Positions 17,448 through 26,356 are shown, counted from the stretch's first letter. The stretch: DNA of 64,000 bases from Colwellia sp. (GCA_013215295.1 JABSOZ010000002.1:1-64000), one strand, 5' to 3'. Numbers and translations are program-made. The notes: generated from the letters alone by a model not told the origin.

Positions 17448-17825
17448 ATGAATAAAAAAGTCGTCGTTAGAATTTTAATTGCATTAGCCATTTACGGTGT
17501 GTTTGTTGCCCTAGTGGTAAACTTTTATGATGACAGTCCTTCCGATATGGAATGGGGGGATAGAGAATCATATAACAAACAATACATTGGTAAGTTAACA
17601 TTAGAAAAGTTCAATTTTGAACAAGCAATAGAAGAATTAGGTGGACCTGACATAACTGAAGCAAAAAAAGTTGATGGAAATAGATTTCAAGTGATGTTTT
17701 ATCGTACGCAACACATGAAATCTGATGGGTTTACTTCGCAAGATGAATGTACAGCACTTTTATTTAAAAATGGTTCACTTATTGCGATTGGAAAATCTGC
17801 CTACGAACAGTTTCAACAACTATAA
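17448..17825 (+). CDS. DUF3192 family protein with N-terminal membrane anchor
   Basis: The 125-residue protein has one hydrophobic segment (about 5-26) without a lipobox cysteine, then a soluble domain. Its NKQYIGKLTLEK, VMFYRTQHMKSDGFTSQDECTALLF and GSLIAIG segments align with the DUF3192 lipoprotein at 10905-11291, so the two are paralogues. The N-terminal helix probably anchors it in the inner membrane or acts as an uncleaved signal. Function is unknown. Confidence 0.8.
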   Translation: MNKKVVVRILIALAIYGVFVALVVNFYDDSPSDMEWGDRESYNKQYIGKLTLEKFNFEQAIEELGGPDITEAKKVDGNRFQVMFYRTQHMKSDGFTSQDECTALLFKNGSLIAIGKSAYEQFQQL

Positions 17826-17915
17826 TAATCTTAAAAAAGTGCAATAAATAAAACGAAAGTCTAATAACTTTTTATTGCACTGCCACCTATACTAGCCTTA
17901 ATAAAATACAATCAG

Positions 17916-18458
17916 ATGAAATCTAAACGTGATTATCTCGTGAAAGGTTTTATCGTATATTACACAAGGACCACCTGCTATAAAGCAAATATTTTGAAAT
18001 CTACTTCTGGTTTATTTTTAAAAGTAGCGCGTGAAGTTGCCACGCGCTATCCGCAAATTGAATCTACAGAAATGATCGTTGATAATTACTGTATGCAATT
18101 AGTGATGAATCCTGAACAGTTCGACGTTATCGGAACAACTAACCTATTTGGCGATATATTATCTGACTTAGGTGCGGGGTTAGTTGGCGGTTTAGGTATG
18201 GCACCTGGCGGTGACTGTGCAATTCTTGAGGCTGTTCATGGAAGTGCCCCTGATATTGCAGGCAAAAATTTAGCTAACCCTACTTCAGTCATTTTAGCTG
18301 CAATCCAAAGGTTAGAATATTTAGAGATGAGTGATAAAGCGAGCAATATTCGTAAGGCTATTACAGAAGTGATTGCAAGTGGTGATAGAACTACACGTGA
18401 TTTAGGTGGTTAACATGGTACAACCGACTTCACTGAAGCGCTGCTTGAACGTTTATAA
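17916..18458 (+). pseudogene. Remnant of NAD-dependent isocitrate dehydrogenase (C-terminal half)
   Basis: An open frame of 165 codons (17916-18413) encodes only the second half of an IDH3-type isocitrate dehydrogenase, with homology from about 17979: KANILKSTSGLFLKVAREVA, MQLVMNPEQFDVI, NLFGDILSDL and EAVHGSAPDIAGKNLANPTS. The N-terminal domain with the isocitrate-binding region is missing. The usual GANIGKDAAIFEAVHGS loop is about four residues short. A TAA at 18411-18413 interrupts the end, after which the same frame continues HGTTDFTEALLERL to a second stop at 18458. These three defects indicate decay. Residues before 17979 look unrelated. Confidence 0.8.
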
Positions 18459-18512
18459 AACTGTATGTGTTTATAGTCTTTAATTACCTATAAACACTGA
18501 ATTTATAACAAT

Positions 18513-18541
18513 AAAAAACCGACATTAGGTCGGTTTTTTAT
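18513..18541. terminator. Bidirectional terminator between the idh remnant and rlmM
   Basis: The stem AAAAACCGAC/GTCGGTTTTT-like hairpin (ACCGAC-ATTAG-GTCGGT) has A and T runs on both sides, so it can stop transcripts from both convergent units. Confidence 0.85.
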
Positions 18542-18552
18542 TGTTATAGTAT

Positions 18553-19641
18553 TTATTCTTCTTTTAAGGGCGGAGGAGATAATAACCTGGCATGCACGGT
18601 TACTTCTTCACGGTCATAATATAAATGCTTGGCGTATAATTCATATTTAACTTTGTGTTCGTTGAAAGCATCTTTAATTATTTGTAAGTCATTAATGACT
18701 TCCTGATAACGGCCTTTCATCGGTAACTTCAAATTAAAAATAGCTTCTTTACAATAACCTTTCAACAACCATTCAGCCATTAGTTTAGCGACACGTTTTG
18801 GTTTTTCAATCATGTCACAAACTAACCAGTGAACATTCTGCTTCATTGGCACATATTTAAAACCATCCATCATGCGATGTTTAACTTGCCCTGTATCCAT
18901 TAATGACTCAGCCATAGGACCATTATCAATCGCTGTAACCATCATACCGCGACGAACGAGTTGGTATGTCCAACCACCTGGAGCAGCACCTAAATCAACC
19001 GCTTTAAGGCCTGATGTTAATCGTTCATCCCACTCATCACGAGGTACAAAGTGTAAAAACGCTTCATCTAATTTTAATGTTGAACGGCTCGGTGAAGCAT
19101 TTGGAAACTTCAACCTTGGAATACCCATAGTATAAATAGAGCTATTATGCGCTAATGAAAAACCAAAAATGGCTTCTTTACCACTTAAAAATAAACCATG
19201 TAATATTGCACCATCATTATCACCTTTTTCCATAAGGATCTTCTCTTTACGTAAGGCTTGACGTAATGGTACAGCTAACTTACGGCAGAACTTTGAAAGT
19301 GCTTTACCATCATTGGTATCTAGCATTTCCATACGTAAATCAGCATATTGCCATTCAGTACCAAGTTCTGCAGTAATGGCTTCAACACGATTGTAATCGG
19401 GAAGTTCAATTTTATCTGTTAATGTAACAAACCAATCGCGAGCAAAGATTAAACGGCGAAGTGGAATGTTTTTCATTAAAATCTCACCGTCTTTCGGATC
19501 ATTTAAATGAAAATATACCAAGCCTTCGTTTTTAGTCAGCTGTAAATAGCCGAAAATTTCATTCCACGCTGCTTTTTCTTGAATTTCTGCGCCACACTCT
19601 TTTTCAAAGCCCGGACGACAATATAATATAATAGAGGTCAT
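18553..19641 (-). CDS. rlmM: 23S rRNA 2'-O-ribose C2498 methyltransferase RlmM
   Basis: The 362-residue protein matches RlmM (YgdE, 366 in E. coli), which methylates the ribose of C2498 of 23S rRNA. It has an N-terminal THUMP-like region (about 1-180) and a C-terminal Rossmann methyltransferase domain. The SAM motif LKAVDLGAAPGGWTYQLVRRG is at about 211-231, and VHWLVCDMIEKP and AIFNLKLPMK carry the catalytic K-D-K-H type residues. ygdD-like and gcvA lie upstream as in E. coli. Confidence 0.96.
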   Translation of the reverse strand: MTSIILYCRPGFEKECGAEIQEKAAWNEIFGYLQLTKNEGLVYFHLNDPKDGEILMKNIPLRRLIFARDWFVTLTDKIELPDYNRVEAITAELGTEWQYADLRMEMLDTNDGKALSKFCRKLAVPLRQALRKEKILMEKGDNDGAILHGLFLSGKEAIFGFSLAHNSSIYTMGIPRLKFPNASPSRSTLKLDEAFLHFVPRDEWDERLTSGLKAVDLGAAPGGWTYQLVRRGMMVTAIDNGPMAESLMDTGQVKHRMMDGFKYVPMKQNVHWLVCDMIEKPKRVAKLMAEWLLKGYCKEAIFNLKLPMKGRYQEVINDLQIIKDAFNEHKVKYELYAKHLYYDREEVTVHARLLSPPPLKEE

Positions 19642-19652
19642 AACTATTTTAC

Positions 19653-20129
19653 CTACAAACGATCTTGAACTGTGCTTGAATTTTTCACAGTTCTATTAAT
19701 TCCCGCCCAGCTAATACACAACCAGCCCAGCGCAAATGACATACCACCAAAAGGAACAACTTTTCCAATAGTAGAGTAATCAAAAAATGTTTTTATATAC
19801 AAAACACTACTAAAAAGTAAAATCCCGGCTATAAAGAAAGTCGCCGATAAATATAAAAGATTAATAACCTTAGCAGCATTATGCTTACCCGTTAGCGTTT
19901 GTAACCAAACTGCTACAGCAAATAGTGCTAAAGTGTGAAAAAATTGATATTGCAATGCATTAGCAAGGCGTGATTGTACTTCATTCGACAAGTTTACCCC
20001 AGCATGAGCAAACCAAGCGCCGAATAATACAGAAAAACAGCCACTGATACCAATAAATATCAAGATCCCTGTTAAGTAAATCGCCTTAACGTTATTTTTG
20101 CTATTGTTCACGTTAGATGTGCCCATCAA
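19653..20129 (-). CDS. ygdD: DUF423 family inner-membrane protein (YgdD-like)
   Basis: The 158-residue protein has four predicted membrane helices and the DUF423 signature: GCFSVLFGAWFAHAG near the start, LANALQYQFFHTLALF, and PFGGMSFALGWLCI near the end. The gcvA-ygdD-rlmM order of E. coli is kept, except for one inserted hydrolase gene. It overlaps that gene by 17 bp, suggesting translational coupling. Function is unknown. Confidence 0.9.
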   Translation of the reverse strand: MMGTSNVNNSKNNVKAIYLTGILIFIGISGCFSVLFGAWFAHAGVNLSNEVQSRLANALQYQFFHTLALFAVAVWLQTLTGKHNAAKVINLLYLSATFFIAGILLFSSVLYIKTFFDYSTIGKVVPFGGMSFALGWLCISWAGINRTVKNSSTVQDRL

Positions 20130-20769
20130 TAAACCTCACCATTTCATTAACAGCCTCTTGAACATGCTGTTTATGTGTAAATCCTGATTTTACTCGTGGC
20201 TTTAAATTATGGTCACCATCAGCAAAAAAAATGCAATGACATTGACTTGAAAATTCATAGCCAGAGATCTCTTGTTCATTACCTAAAGCATCGCGTGTTC
20301 CCTGAAGAATTAGGATGGGTTTTTGGGTCTCTTGCAGCGGTTCTAGCCTTAATTTTTCTGGCTTTTTTTGGGGATGAAACGGATAACCCAAGCACATAAC
20401 GCCTGATACATTTAATGTTTTATCTCGTGCTAATGTCGCAGCAACTCGCCCTCCCATCGATTTTCCAGCAAGATAAACGGGCAAGTCAGTATCAAGTTTT
20501 TCAATAACTGTTTCAAAACATTTTAATAGTTTTGGCATTCTATCGGGTGGTCGACGATTACCTTGGGCCAAACGAACATCCATATAAGGAAAATTAAAGC
20601 GTAAAACATTTATATCTTGTCCGTTTAGAAGACTCGAGACATTGTCCATAAATTCATGACTTTTATCTGCTCCAGCACCATGGGCAAAGATTACAAATGC
20701 TTTAGGGTTTTCTACTGTATTTTCAATCGTTGAAATAGGGAGTTCTACTTTATTACTATTATTCATCAT
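20113..20769 (-). CDS. Alpha/beta-hydrolase of the KANL3/TEX30 type
   Basis: The 218-residue cytoplasmic protein has FVIFAHGAGADKSHEFM (oxyanion region), the nucleophile elbow GKSMGGRVAATLA and a late DGDHNLKPR histidine, the layout of the small KANL3/TEX30-like hydrolases. It overlaps gcvA by 11 bp upstream and ygdD by 17 bp downstream, so gcvA, this gene, ygdD and rlmM form one tight unit. The substrate is unknown. Confidence 0.85.
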   Translation of the reverse strand: MMNNSNKVELPISTIENTVENPKAFVIFAHGAGADKSHEFMDNVSSLLNGQDINVLRFNFPYMDVRLAQGNRRPPDRMPKLLKCFETVIEKLDTDLPVYLAGKSMGGRVAATLARDKTLNVSGVMCLGYPFHPQKKPEKLRLEPLQETQKPILILQGTRDALGNEQEISGYEFSSQCHCIFFADGDHNLKPRVKSGFTHKQHVQEAVNEMVRFIDGHI

Positions 20770-21667
20770 CGAAGTCTTCTTTCTCTTGAGCTACTGTATC
20801 AAGTACCCATTCGCGAAACGCTGCTATTTTACCTAAATCGACTTGTCGCTCACGACAAACAACGTAATAGGAATTTTTATTTTCTAATACTTCTTCAAAA
20901 GGACATATAAGCCTTCCTGCATCAATATCAGGTTTAGCTAAAAAACTATGCGCTAAGGCTATACCTTGTCCATGCAAAGCTGCTTGGACAACCATGGAAG
21001 AATGACTAAAGATAGGTCCGTGGTTTACATTCGTTGCTTTAACACCCACTTGTTTGAACCACCGCTTCCAGTCGCGACGAGACGTGTCATGCAACAACGT
21101 ATGATTGACTAAATCTTCTAAAACACTCAGTGGTTTTTTTCCTTGTAATAGTAATGGCGAACAGACGGGAACAAGATATTCTTTTTGTAATTGTTCTGAA
21201 TGTATATCAGCCCAGTGACCACGGCCGTAATAAATAGCAACATCGACATCTTCAGTGAGTGAACTTTCTGCCTGATCTACCGCTTTTATTCGAACATCAA
21301 TATCAGGATGTAAACTATTAAAAGCATTTAACCTTGGCACTAACCACTGAATAGCAAAACTCGGTTGCAAGCTAACGGTTATTGCGCCTTTAGCTCCACG
21401 TGCTAACAAACGTTCAGTCGCATCGTTTATGGTATTAAAAACCTCTTTAATGTCCAAATAATAGGCTTGCCCTTCTTCGGACAGTAACAAAGCCCGATTT
21501 TTACGCATAAATAATTTTATGCCTAAAAACTCTTCTAAAGATTTAATTTGATGGCTAATAGCTGCTTGAGTGACGAATAACTCTTCAGCAGCACGTGTAA
21601 AACTCAATTGTCTTGCTGATGCCTCAAATGCTTTTAGCGCGTTTAATGGTGGGAGTCTATTAGCCAA
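20759..21667 (-). CDS. gcvA: Glycine cleavage system transcriptional regulator GcvA
   Basis: The 302-residue LysR-type regulator aligns with E. coli GcvA over its whole length: RLPPLNALKAFEASARQLSFTRAAEELFVTQAAISHQIKSLE is the helix-turn-helix region, followed by KGAITVSLQPSFAIQWLVPRL, DVRIKAVD and LLHDTSRRDW. GcvA activates gcvTHP with glycine and represses it with GcvR. The gcv operon is not in this window. Two AATGACAA palindromes lie upstream and may be operators. Confidence 0.94.
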   Translation of the reverse strand: MANRLPPLNALKAFEASARQLSFTRAAEELFVTQAAISHQIKSLEEFLGIKLFMRKNRALLLSEEGQAYYLDIKEVFNTINDATERLLARGAKGAITVSLQPSFAIQWLVPRLNAFNSLHPDIDVRIKAVDQAESSLTEDVDVAIYYGRGHWADIHSEQLQKEYLVPVCSPLLLQGKKPLSVLEDLVNHTLLHDTSRRDWKRWFKQVGVKATNVNHGPIFSHSSMVVQAALHGQGIALAHSFLAKPDIDAGRLICPFEEVLENKNSYYVVCRERQVDLGKIAAFREWVLDTVAQEKEDFDDE

Positions 21668-21730
21668 AATTCACCTTTCAATATTACTTTTATTATAATA
21701 TCAGTCGAAATAACTGAATAATTAATCAAC

Positions 21731-21789
21731 AATGACAAATATTTATTTGTCATTAGTTTTTCTAATGACAAGCATTATAAATTGTCATT
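21731..21789. promoter_or_regulatory. Pair of AATGACAA...TTGTCATT palindromes between gcvA and a secreted-peptide gene
   Basis: Two inverted repeats share the arms AATGACAA and TTGTCATT. The first, 21731-21754, is a perfect 24 bp palindrome. The second, 21764-21789, has a ten-base centre. Their centres are 34 bp apart, about three helical turns, so two dimers could bind on one face. They lie 64 bp upstream of gcvA and 175 bp upstream of the divergent gene. The regulator is unknown; GcvA itself is a candidate. Confidence 0.6.
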
Positions 21790-21964
21790 TTAAAAGTTAC
21801 CAGTAATAACGTAGAATTCACTTCATAGATGAAGGACTTCATCTTTATCCCAAACAAATTGGGCTAGCTATTGAATGTGATTCCCAACCCATATTCAAGA
21901 ATTAAGTAAGAAAAGGTCCCAAAACATCTATATGGATATAACGTTTTAATTTAAGGGTGACCCT

Positions 21965-22231
21965 ATGAAATTTTTTAATATAATTGCAGCACTAACATTT
22001 TCAACAATAATGGTAACACAAGCTCAAGCCATCGAATTAGTAAAAGCAGAGCCAATTGTTAAGTTTTCAATAACTAAAGCGGCTCAAGCGAGCTTAGCTG
22101 AAACGATGAAACCGATAACAAGCAACGTAACGTCTGCTAAATTTGTTCTCGATGCCCAGATGGCTCAATTGAACTACCTAAACCAGAAAAACACACAAGA
22201 CATAGCAAAAGCTATATTGATCGCTGAATAA
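21965..22231 (+). CDS. Small secreted protein of unknown function
   Basis: The 88-residue protein has a clear signal peptide (MKFFNIIAALTFSTIMVTQAQA, cleavage after AQA near residue 22). The mature part of about 66 residues is rich in Ala, Gln and Lys and probably helical, with no family recognised. AAGGGTGA precedes the ATG. The 5' leader (about 21820-21905) contains several inverted repeats, including CCCAA/TTGGG and TTGAAT/ATTCAA. It has its own terminator and is divergent from gcvA. Confidence 0.75.
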   Translation: MKFFNIIAALTFSTIMVTQAQAIELVKAEPIVKFSITKAAQASLAETMKPITSNVTSAKFVLDAQMAQLNYLNQKNTQDIAKAILIAE

Positions 22232-22342
22232 GCTATTAGCTGATTTAATTTATATTTAGTCTTTAACAGTAGTTTCTCTAGAGCTTCTCATAAAGCGTTA
22301 TAATTAAAAGCAACAAGCTAAAACAGTGTAAAGTGTAATATA

Positions 22343-22370
22343 AAAAAAGGATGCCATTAGCATCCTTTTT
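22343..22370. terminator. Bidirectional terminator between the secreted-peptide gene and sohB
   Basis: The stem AAAAAGGATG/CATCCTTTTT closes a short loop and is flanked by A and T runs, so it serves both convergent genes. Confidence 0.85.
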
Positions 22371-22427
22371 TAGATCTTGGTATGACCCTATCGCACTAAA
22401 TAACGAGTATTTTCAAATAGGTATTAA

Positions 22428-23489
22428 TTAACTTGGAAATATACGATTGTTTTGCCAAATTTTACTGAAGATGGAATCAACAGACAGCGACGCTGCTTTT
22501 GAAAACTTTTCAGCTAACGTTTTCTTAGTCACGTATTTTAGCGCAATAATTTTGTGTGATTTACTTCTCGATTGTAAAAAGTCATCACTTGTTTGAATTT
22601 CATCAACCAAACCTAGCTCTTTAGCCGTACTGCCAAACCAATGTTCACCTGTTGCTACTTTATCAATATCTAAGCTAGGACGACGTTCACGGACAAAGTC
22701 TTTGAATAACACATGGGTCTCTTCTAACTCTTCTTTAAACTTTTCGCGTCCTTTATCGGTGTTTTCACCAAACATGGTTACAGTACGCTTAAACTCACCC
22801 GCGGTGAATTGCTCGTAATCGATATCATTCTTTTTTAGTAACTTATGAAAGTTAGGTACTTGTGCGATAACACCAATAGAGCCGAGAATTGCAAAAGGTG
22901 CTGAAATTATTTTATTCGCAACACACGCCATCATGTAACCGCCACTGGCTGCTACTTTATCAACAGACGCGGTTAATGGAATTTTGTGTTGACGAAACCT
23001 GTCAAGTTGAGAAGCCGCTAAACCATAGCCATGAACCATGCCGCCGCCACTTTCTAAACGAAGAAAAACTTCATCTTCAGGTGTCGCTACTGTGAGTATC
23101 GCAGATACTTCTTCACGTAATGCGCTAACTTCACGAGCATCGATACTGCCGTTAAAGTCGAGAACAAAAATTTTGGGTTCAACTTTTGGCTTGGTATCTT
23201 CATTATCGCCTGCTAACTTTGCTGCCTTTTTATCGGCCTTAGCTTTTTCCTTAGCGACTTTTTTATCTTTTTTCTCTTTTTCTTTTAACTCGTCTTTTGA
23301 TAATAAGTAATGCGTAATATCTTCTTCAACATCACTAAACTCTTCAGATAAATCATTTAACTCTAACTCACCTTTCTTACCAACTGGCTTCATTGCTGAG
23401 GAAGCAACAACAGCGACAATAGCGACAATAGCAATAACCAAAGTGATAGCTTTAGCTAGAAACAGTCCGTACTCATACAAAAATTCCAA
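22428..23489 (-). CDS. sohB: Protease SohB (S49 family)
   Basis: The 353-residue protein is a signal-peptide-peptidase-like serine protease anchored in the inner membrane. It has an N-terminal membrane helix (about 8-33) and a highly charged Lys/Glu linker (about 60-105). The S49 domain contains RLESGGGMVHGYGLA and the nucleophile region DKVAASGGYMMACVANKI. The usual periplasmic orientation and a length near E. coli SohB (349) support the call. Confidence 0.94.
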   Translation of the reverse strand: MEFLYEYGLFLAKAITLVIAIVAIVAVVASSAMKPVGKKGELELNDLSEEFSDVEEDITHYLLSKDELKEKEKKDKKVAKEKAKADKKAAKLAGDNEDTKPKVEPKIFVLDFNGSIDAREVSALREEVSAILTVATPEDEVFLRLESGGGMVHGYGLAASQLDRFRQHKIPLTASVDKVAASGGYMMACVANKIISAPFAILGSIGVIAQVPNFHKLLKKNDIDYEQFTAGEFKRTVTMFGENTDKGREKFKEELEETHVLFKDFVRERRPSLDIDKVATGEHWFGSTAKELGLVDEIQTSDDFLQSRSKSHKIIALKYVTKKTLAEKFSKAASLSVDSIFSKIWQNNRIFPS

Positions 23490-23629
23490 TACATTCTCCT
23501 GTTATTAACTTCAGCTATATAAGCGAATTACTGACTTTGAAGTTAACATTTTAATTCATCTAGTAGGGATATGGGGGGTATTACAAATAAATAAAGTTAA
23601 TCAGTAAAAAATGAAGAAATTAGGCAATA

Positions 23630-23652
23630 AAAAACCCTCCGAAGAGGGTTTA
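23630..23652 (-). terminator. Terminator of the VolA-type lipase gene
   Basis: On the minus strand the stem AAACCCTC-TTCG-GAGGGTTT is capped by a stable UUCG-type loop and followed by a T run, 28 bp after the stop codon. Confidence 0.85.
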
Positions 23653-23679
23653 TCTTACAAATAAAGCAATCGCTACCGA

Positions 23680-26088
23680 TTAATTAACGACTTCGGTATC
23701 TGTTACAACAATCATAGCGCCGTCAGTTACAAAAAAAGCATTCATTATAGTTTGCATTTCGAGTGCAACATCGGCTGATTTCTCAACATCAGGTGAACTG
23801 GCATTCGCTCTTGGGTCAAGCAAAGAAGCATGATGACCATACTTAAACCTAACCGCACCTGAGCCAGCAGTTGTTTCACTTACGCCAGGTAAGCCCAATA
23901 ACGCTATCGCTGGTTCAGTTCCACCTAAAGGCGTGAATGGTGCAGTATTAGTCACAACTTGGTCAGATAAACTGTCAATACCGTCTCCTGCTATTTCAAA
24001 CACTAAAGTTGGTGTTTGTGTAGCCGCTAAGGTTTGAATATACGAAATAGGATCCCCAGACTCTGTAATGGTTTGCGCAGCAAAAGTAAATTGAGTAAAC
24101 ACTGCATCCAACCCTGCTTTTTGAGGAGCAGACAAACTTTCATAAAAAGCAAAGTAAGTTTCTGTAAGTTGGTCTTGTGTATAACCCTCAGGAAATTTCG
24201 CATCAACATATGCTTTAAAGTCAGCAGATGCGCTTAAAGTTAAATTAGATTTAGCTAATCCTTCAAATGCAGGTGACTCCATACCGAAATTAGCCAACAT
24301 TAACCCCGGCATAGCAAATACACTACTTGTGATTTTTAATAGCGGATCAAATTGTGGAGCCAGTGGAGTATTAGCTAAAGTTACTGCATTAATACCATAG
24401 ATAGCACCTAATGAATGACCAACAAAATGCACTTTAGAACCGTTAACGTTAAGTCGTTCTCCTGCTGCATTTACCACAGCATTTAATCCAAGACGTAAAC
24501 CAACAATATCCAAAGCACTTTGTCGAGTATTGTCCCTCATCGTTATCGTATTTTGCAAATTAACATAATGAAGTGTACTAACAGTAGACGCATTAATATC
24601 ATCAACATTATCGCCATTTAAATCAAACCCTCGAGTACCGTGGAGTGGGTAATCAATTGCGACTGTAGCAAAACCATTAATGGATAACATTGCCGTCAGT
24701 GGTAACATCACCTCTTTATAACCAGTAATACCATGTTGCATGATAACGATTGGCCAACCAGCTGCAGGCTCTACAAGTGGTGGTAAGGGTGTTTCTAATT
24801 GCGAACGAATATAATTTACAGTCGGTAGATCGGGTGTTGTCATTTGCACATCAATGGGCATCATAGCATTTGCTTGAGGTACCGGATTGAATTGCGTTAA
24901 ATGACGTTGTGTATCAATAGTAATTACCGAGCTAAGATCACGTAGGCCTACAGCCATACAAAAACCATCATTAGCATCTAGCGGATCTGCAGGTATCAGA
25001 CTAGGGTCCATTCCTGCAAGTGTAGCACCAGAATCACATCGAGACTTCCATGCTGTGTTAACGGGTGCAAAAGGATTTTCAGCTGATGGAACACCAGAAT
25101 AATAAGGTAGATTAATTGTACCTTTAAGATAATTAGCCGCTGCAAATGCAGGAAGACTTTCCTCTGGGATTTTTCCATCTAATACATTGGCTACAGAAAG
25201 ACCTGTGTCTGCCATCGTTATGACTGGAATAGCGGCTGGACCTGCTGTAGCAATTTGCTGGGCCATTAAGCTTTTAAGTGTAAATAATACGTCCATTGTT
25301 GACTGTGTGGTCATTGCCATGGTGTAAATAATTTCATCATGGATAACACCTTCACCTTCAACCTTAGCTTCGAAGCTATTAATAACAGACTGAAGCCCTA
25401 ATTGGCTTGCATTACCTAAGGGTAAAGTCGCAATATCTTGACGCACTAATTCATAAGTTGTTGAAGGCTCAATAGAGTCACCATTGCTATCATTCAAGCT
25501 ACTGGTTAATACAACGATATAAGTAGTTTTTGGTTTAAGTGGCTTAATCGGAACAACGACAACGTTATTACCCGAAGCTTGAGTAACAAAGTCTACGCCA
25601 AAACTTAATTCACTTACTATTTTACAAGCATGTCCTTGAAGTGCTGTTGCACAATCTTCATCAGTTCTACTCGCACCCATTACCGCTTCAAATATGCGTA
25701 CCGAGCTAGGTAAAGAAGCGCTCGCTGCATCTAGAGTTTTGCCTGCAGGAAATTCAATCGCCAATGAGAATGGATTGACATTCGACCAACCGTCTAAAGC
25801 ACCAAGAGCTGTTGAAGGGTCTGAATAATCGGGTGCAAGAAGGTGACTACTGCCGTCTTCATCTTTTTCACCAGGCATAAACAAGGTGCCATCAGTTGTT
25901 CCGGAAAACAGCAAATCGTTCGGTACAGATAAAATACCAACAGATGGATTAAATACCACTCTCGCTGGTGTGGTTACCACTGTGCCATTTTCAACAGCAC
26001 TTTCTTGAACTTCATTAATTGATTCATCATCACATGCACTAAGACCAAAAACACTGGCAATAGCAACACTGAGTACTAACTTTTTCAT
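23680..26088 (-). CDS. Surface lipoprotein lipase/lysophospholipase, VolA/Pla-1/cef family
   Basis: The 802-residue protein has a lipoprotein signal peptide with lipobox LSAC (Cys19), an acidic DDE after the cysteine, and a long N-terminal beta-rich part. The C-terminal alpha/beta-hydrolase domain starts near WPIVIMQHGITGYK (446-458). The nucleophile is Ser559 in FVGHSLGAIYG. Vibrio VolA, the closest family I recognise, is a surface-exposed lysophospholipase that releases fatty acids for uptake. Here a FadR-like site is 93 bp upstream and fadD is about 1 kb away, which fits a fatty-acid scavenging role. Confidence 0.87.
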   Translation of the reverse strand: MKKLVLSVAIASVFGLSACDDESINEVQESAVENGTVVTTPARVVFNPSVGILSVPNDLLFSGTTDGTLFMPGEKDEDGSSHLLAPDYSDPSTALGALDGWSNVNPFSLAIEFPAGKTLDAASASLPSSVRIFEAVMGASRTDEDCATALQGHACKIVSELSFGVDFVTQASGNNVVVVPIKPLKPKTTYIVVLTSSLNDSNGDSIEPSTTYELVRQDIATLPLGNASQLGLQSVINSFEAKVEGEGVIHDEIIYTMAMTTQSTMDVLFTLKSLMAQQIATAGPAAIPVITMADTGLSVANVLDGKIPEESLPAFAAANYLKGTINLPYYSGVPSAENPFAPVNTAWKSRCDSGATLAGMDPSLIPADPLDANDGFCMAVGLRDLSSVITIDTQRHLTQFNPVPQANAMMPIDVQMTTPDLPTVNYIRSQLETPLPPLVEPAAGWPIVIMQHGITGYKEVMLPLTAMLSINGFATVAIDYPLHGTRGFDLNGDNVDDINASTVSTLHYVNLQNTITMRDNTRQSALDIVGLRLGLNAVVNAAGERLNVNGSKVHFVGHSLGAIYGINAVTLANTPLAPQFDPLLKITSSVFAMPGLMLANFGMESPAFEGLAKSNLTLSASADFKAYVDAKFPEGYTQDQLTETYFAFYESLSAPQKAGLDAVFTQFTFAAQTITESGDPISYIQTLAATQTPTLVFEIAGDGIDSLSDQVVTNTAPFTPLGGTEPAIALLGLPGVSETTAGSGAVRFKYGHHASLLDPRANASSPDVEKSADVALEMQTIMNAFFVTDGAMIVVTDTEVVN

Positions 26089-26180
26089 TTTATCTCCCCA
26101 CAGACGAGCTTTATATTGTTTAGCTTTTTATGTTTTTATTTTTTATTTGATATGTTTTCATGATTTTCCATCACAAAACC

Positions 26181-26197
26181 AACTTGTTCGACCAGTT
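26181..26197. promoter_or_regulatory. FadR-like operator upstream of the lipase gene
   Basis: AACTTGTTCGACCAGTT closely matches the FadR site form (A/T)NCTGGTNCGACCAG(A/T)T, with an intact right half GACCAGTT and centre CGAC. It lies 93 bp before the lipase start and 160 bp before yciK. FadR is the acyl-CoA-responsive regulator of fatty acid genes. I infer that the lipase belongs to this regulon. Confidence 0.6.
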
Positions 26198-26356
26198 AAA
26201 CTTACCCGAAGAATTGCCTGAGTGCTAGCGGTTTTTTGTTTTATTATAATTTTTAATCTTATTTTTGATAAAAATTCAAATATTACTCGTCAGTCAATAG
26301 GTCAAAGTAGTAGAATTACCGCCCATAATTTCCTTGAAATAATTTGTATTCAAACT

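Noticed and set aside
21668-21964. Possible gcvB sRNA upstream of gcvA
   Set aside because: The location fits, but I see no GcvB-like sequence (no CACAACA-binding G/U-rich core) and no terminator before the secreted-protein gene at 21965.
26222-26356. N-terminal extension of yciK from a GTG at 26222
   Set aside because: The 45 extra residues are not like YciK and contain the promoter region. ATG 26357 matches the family start.
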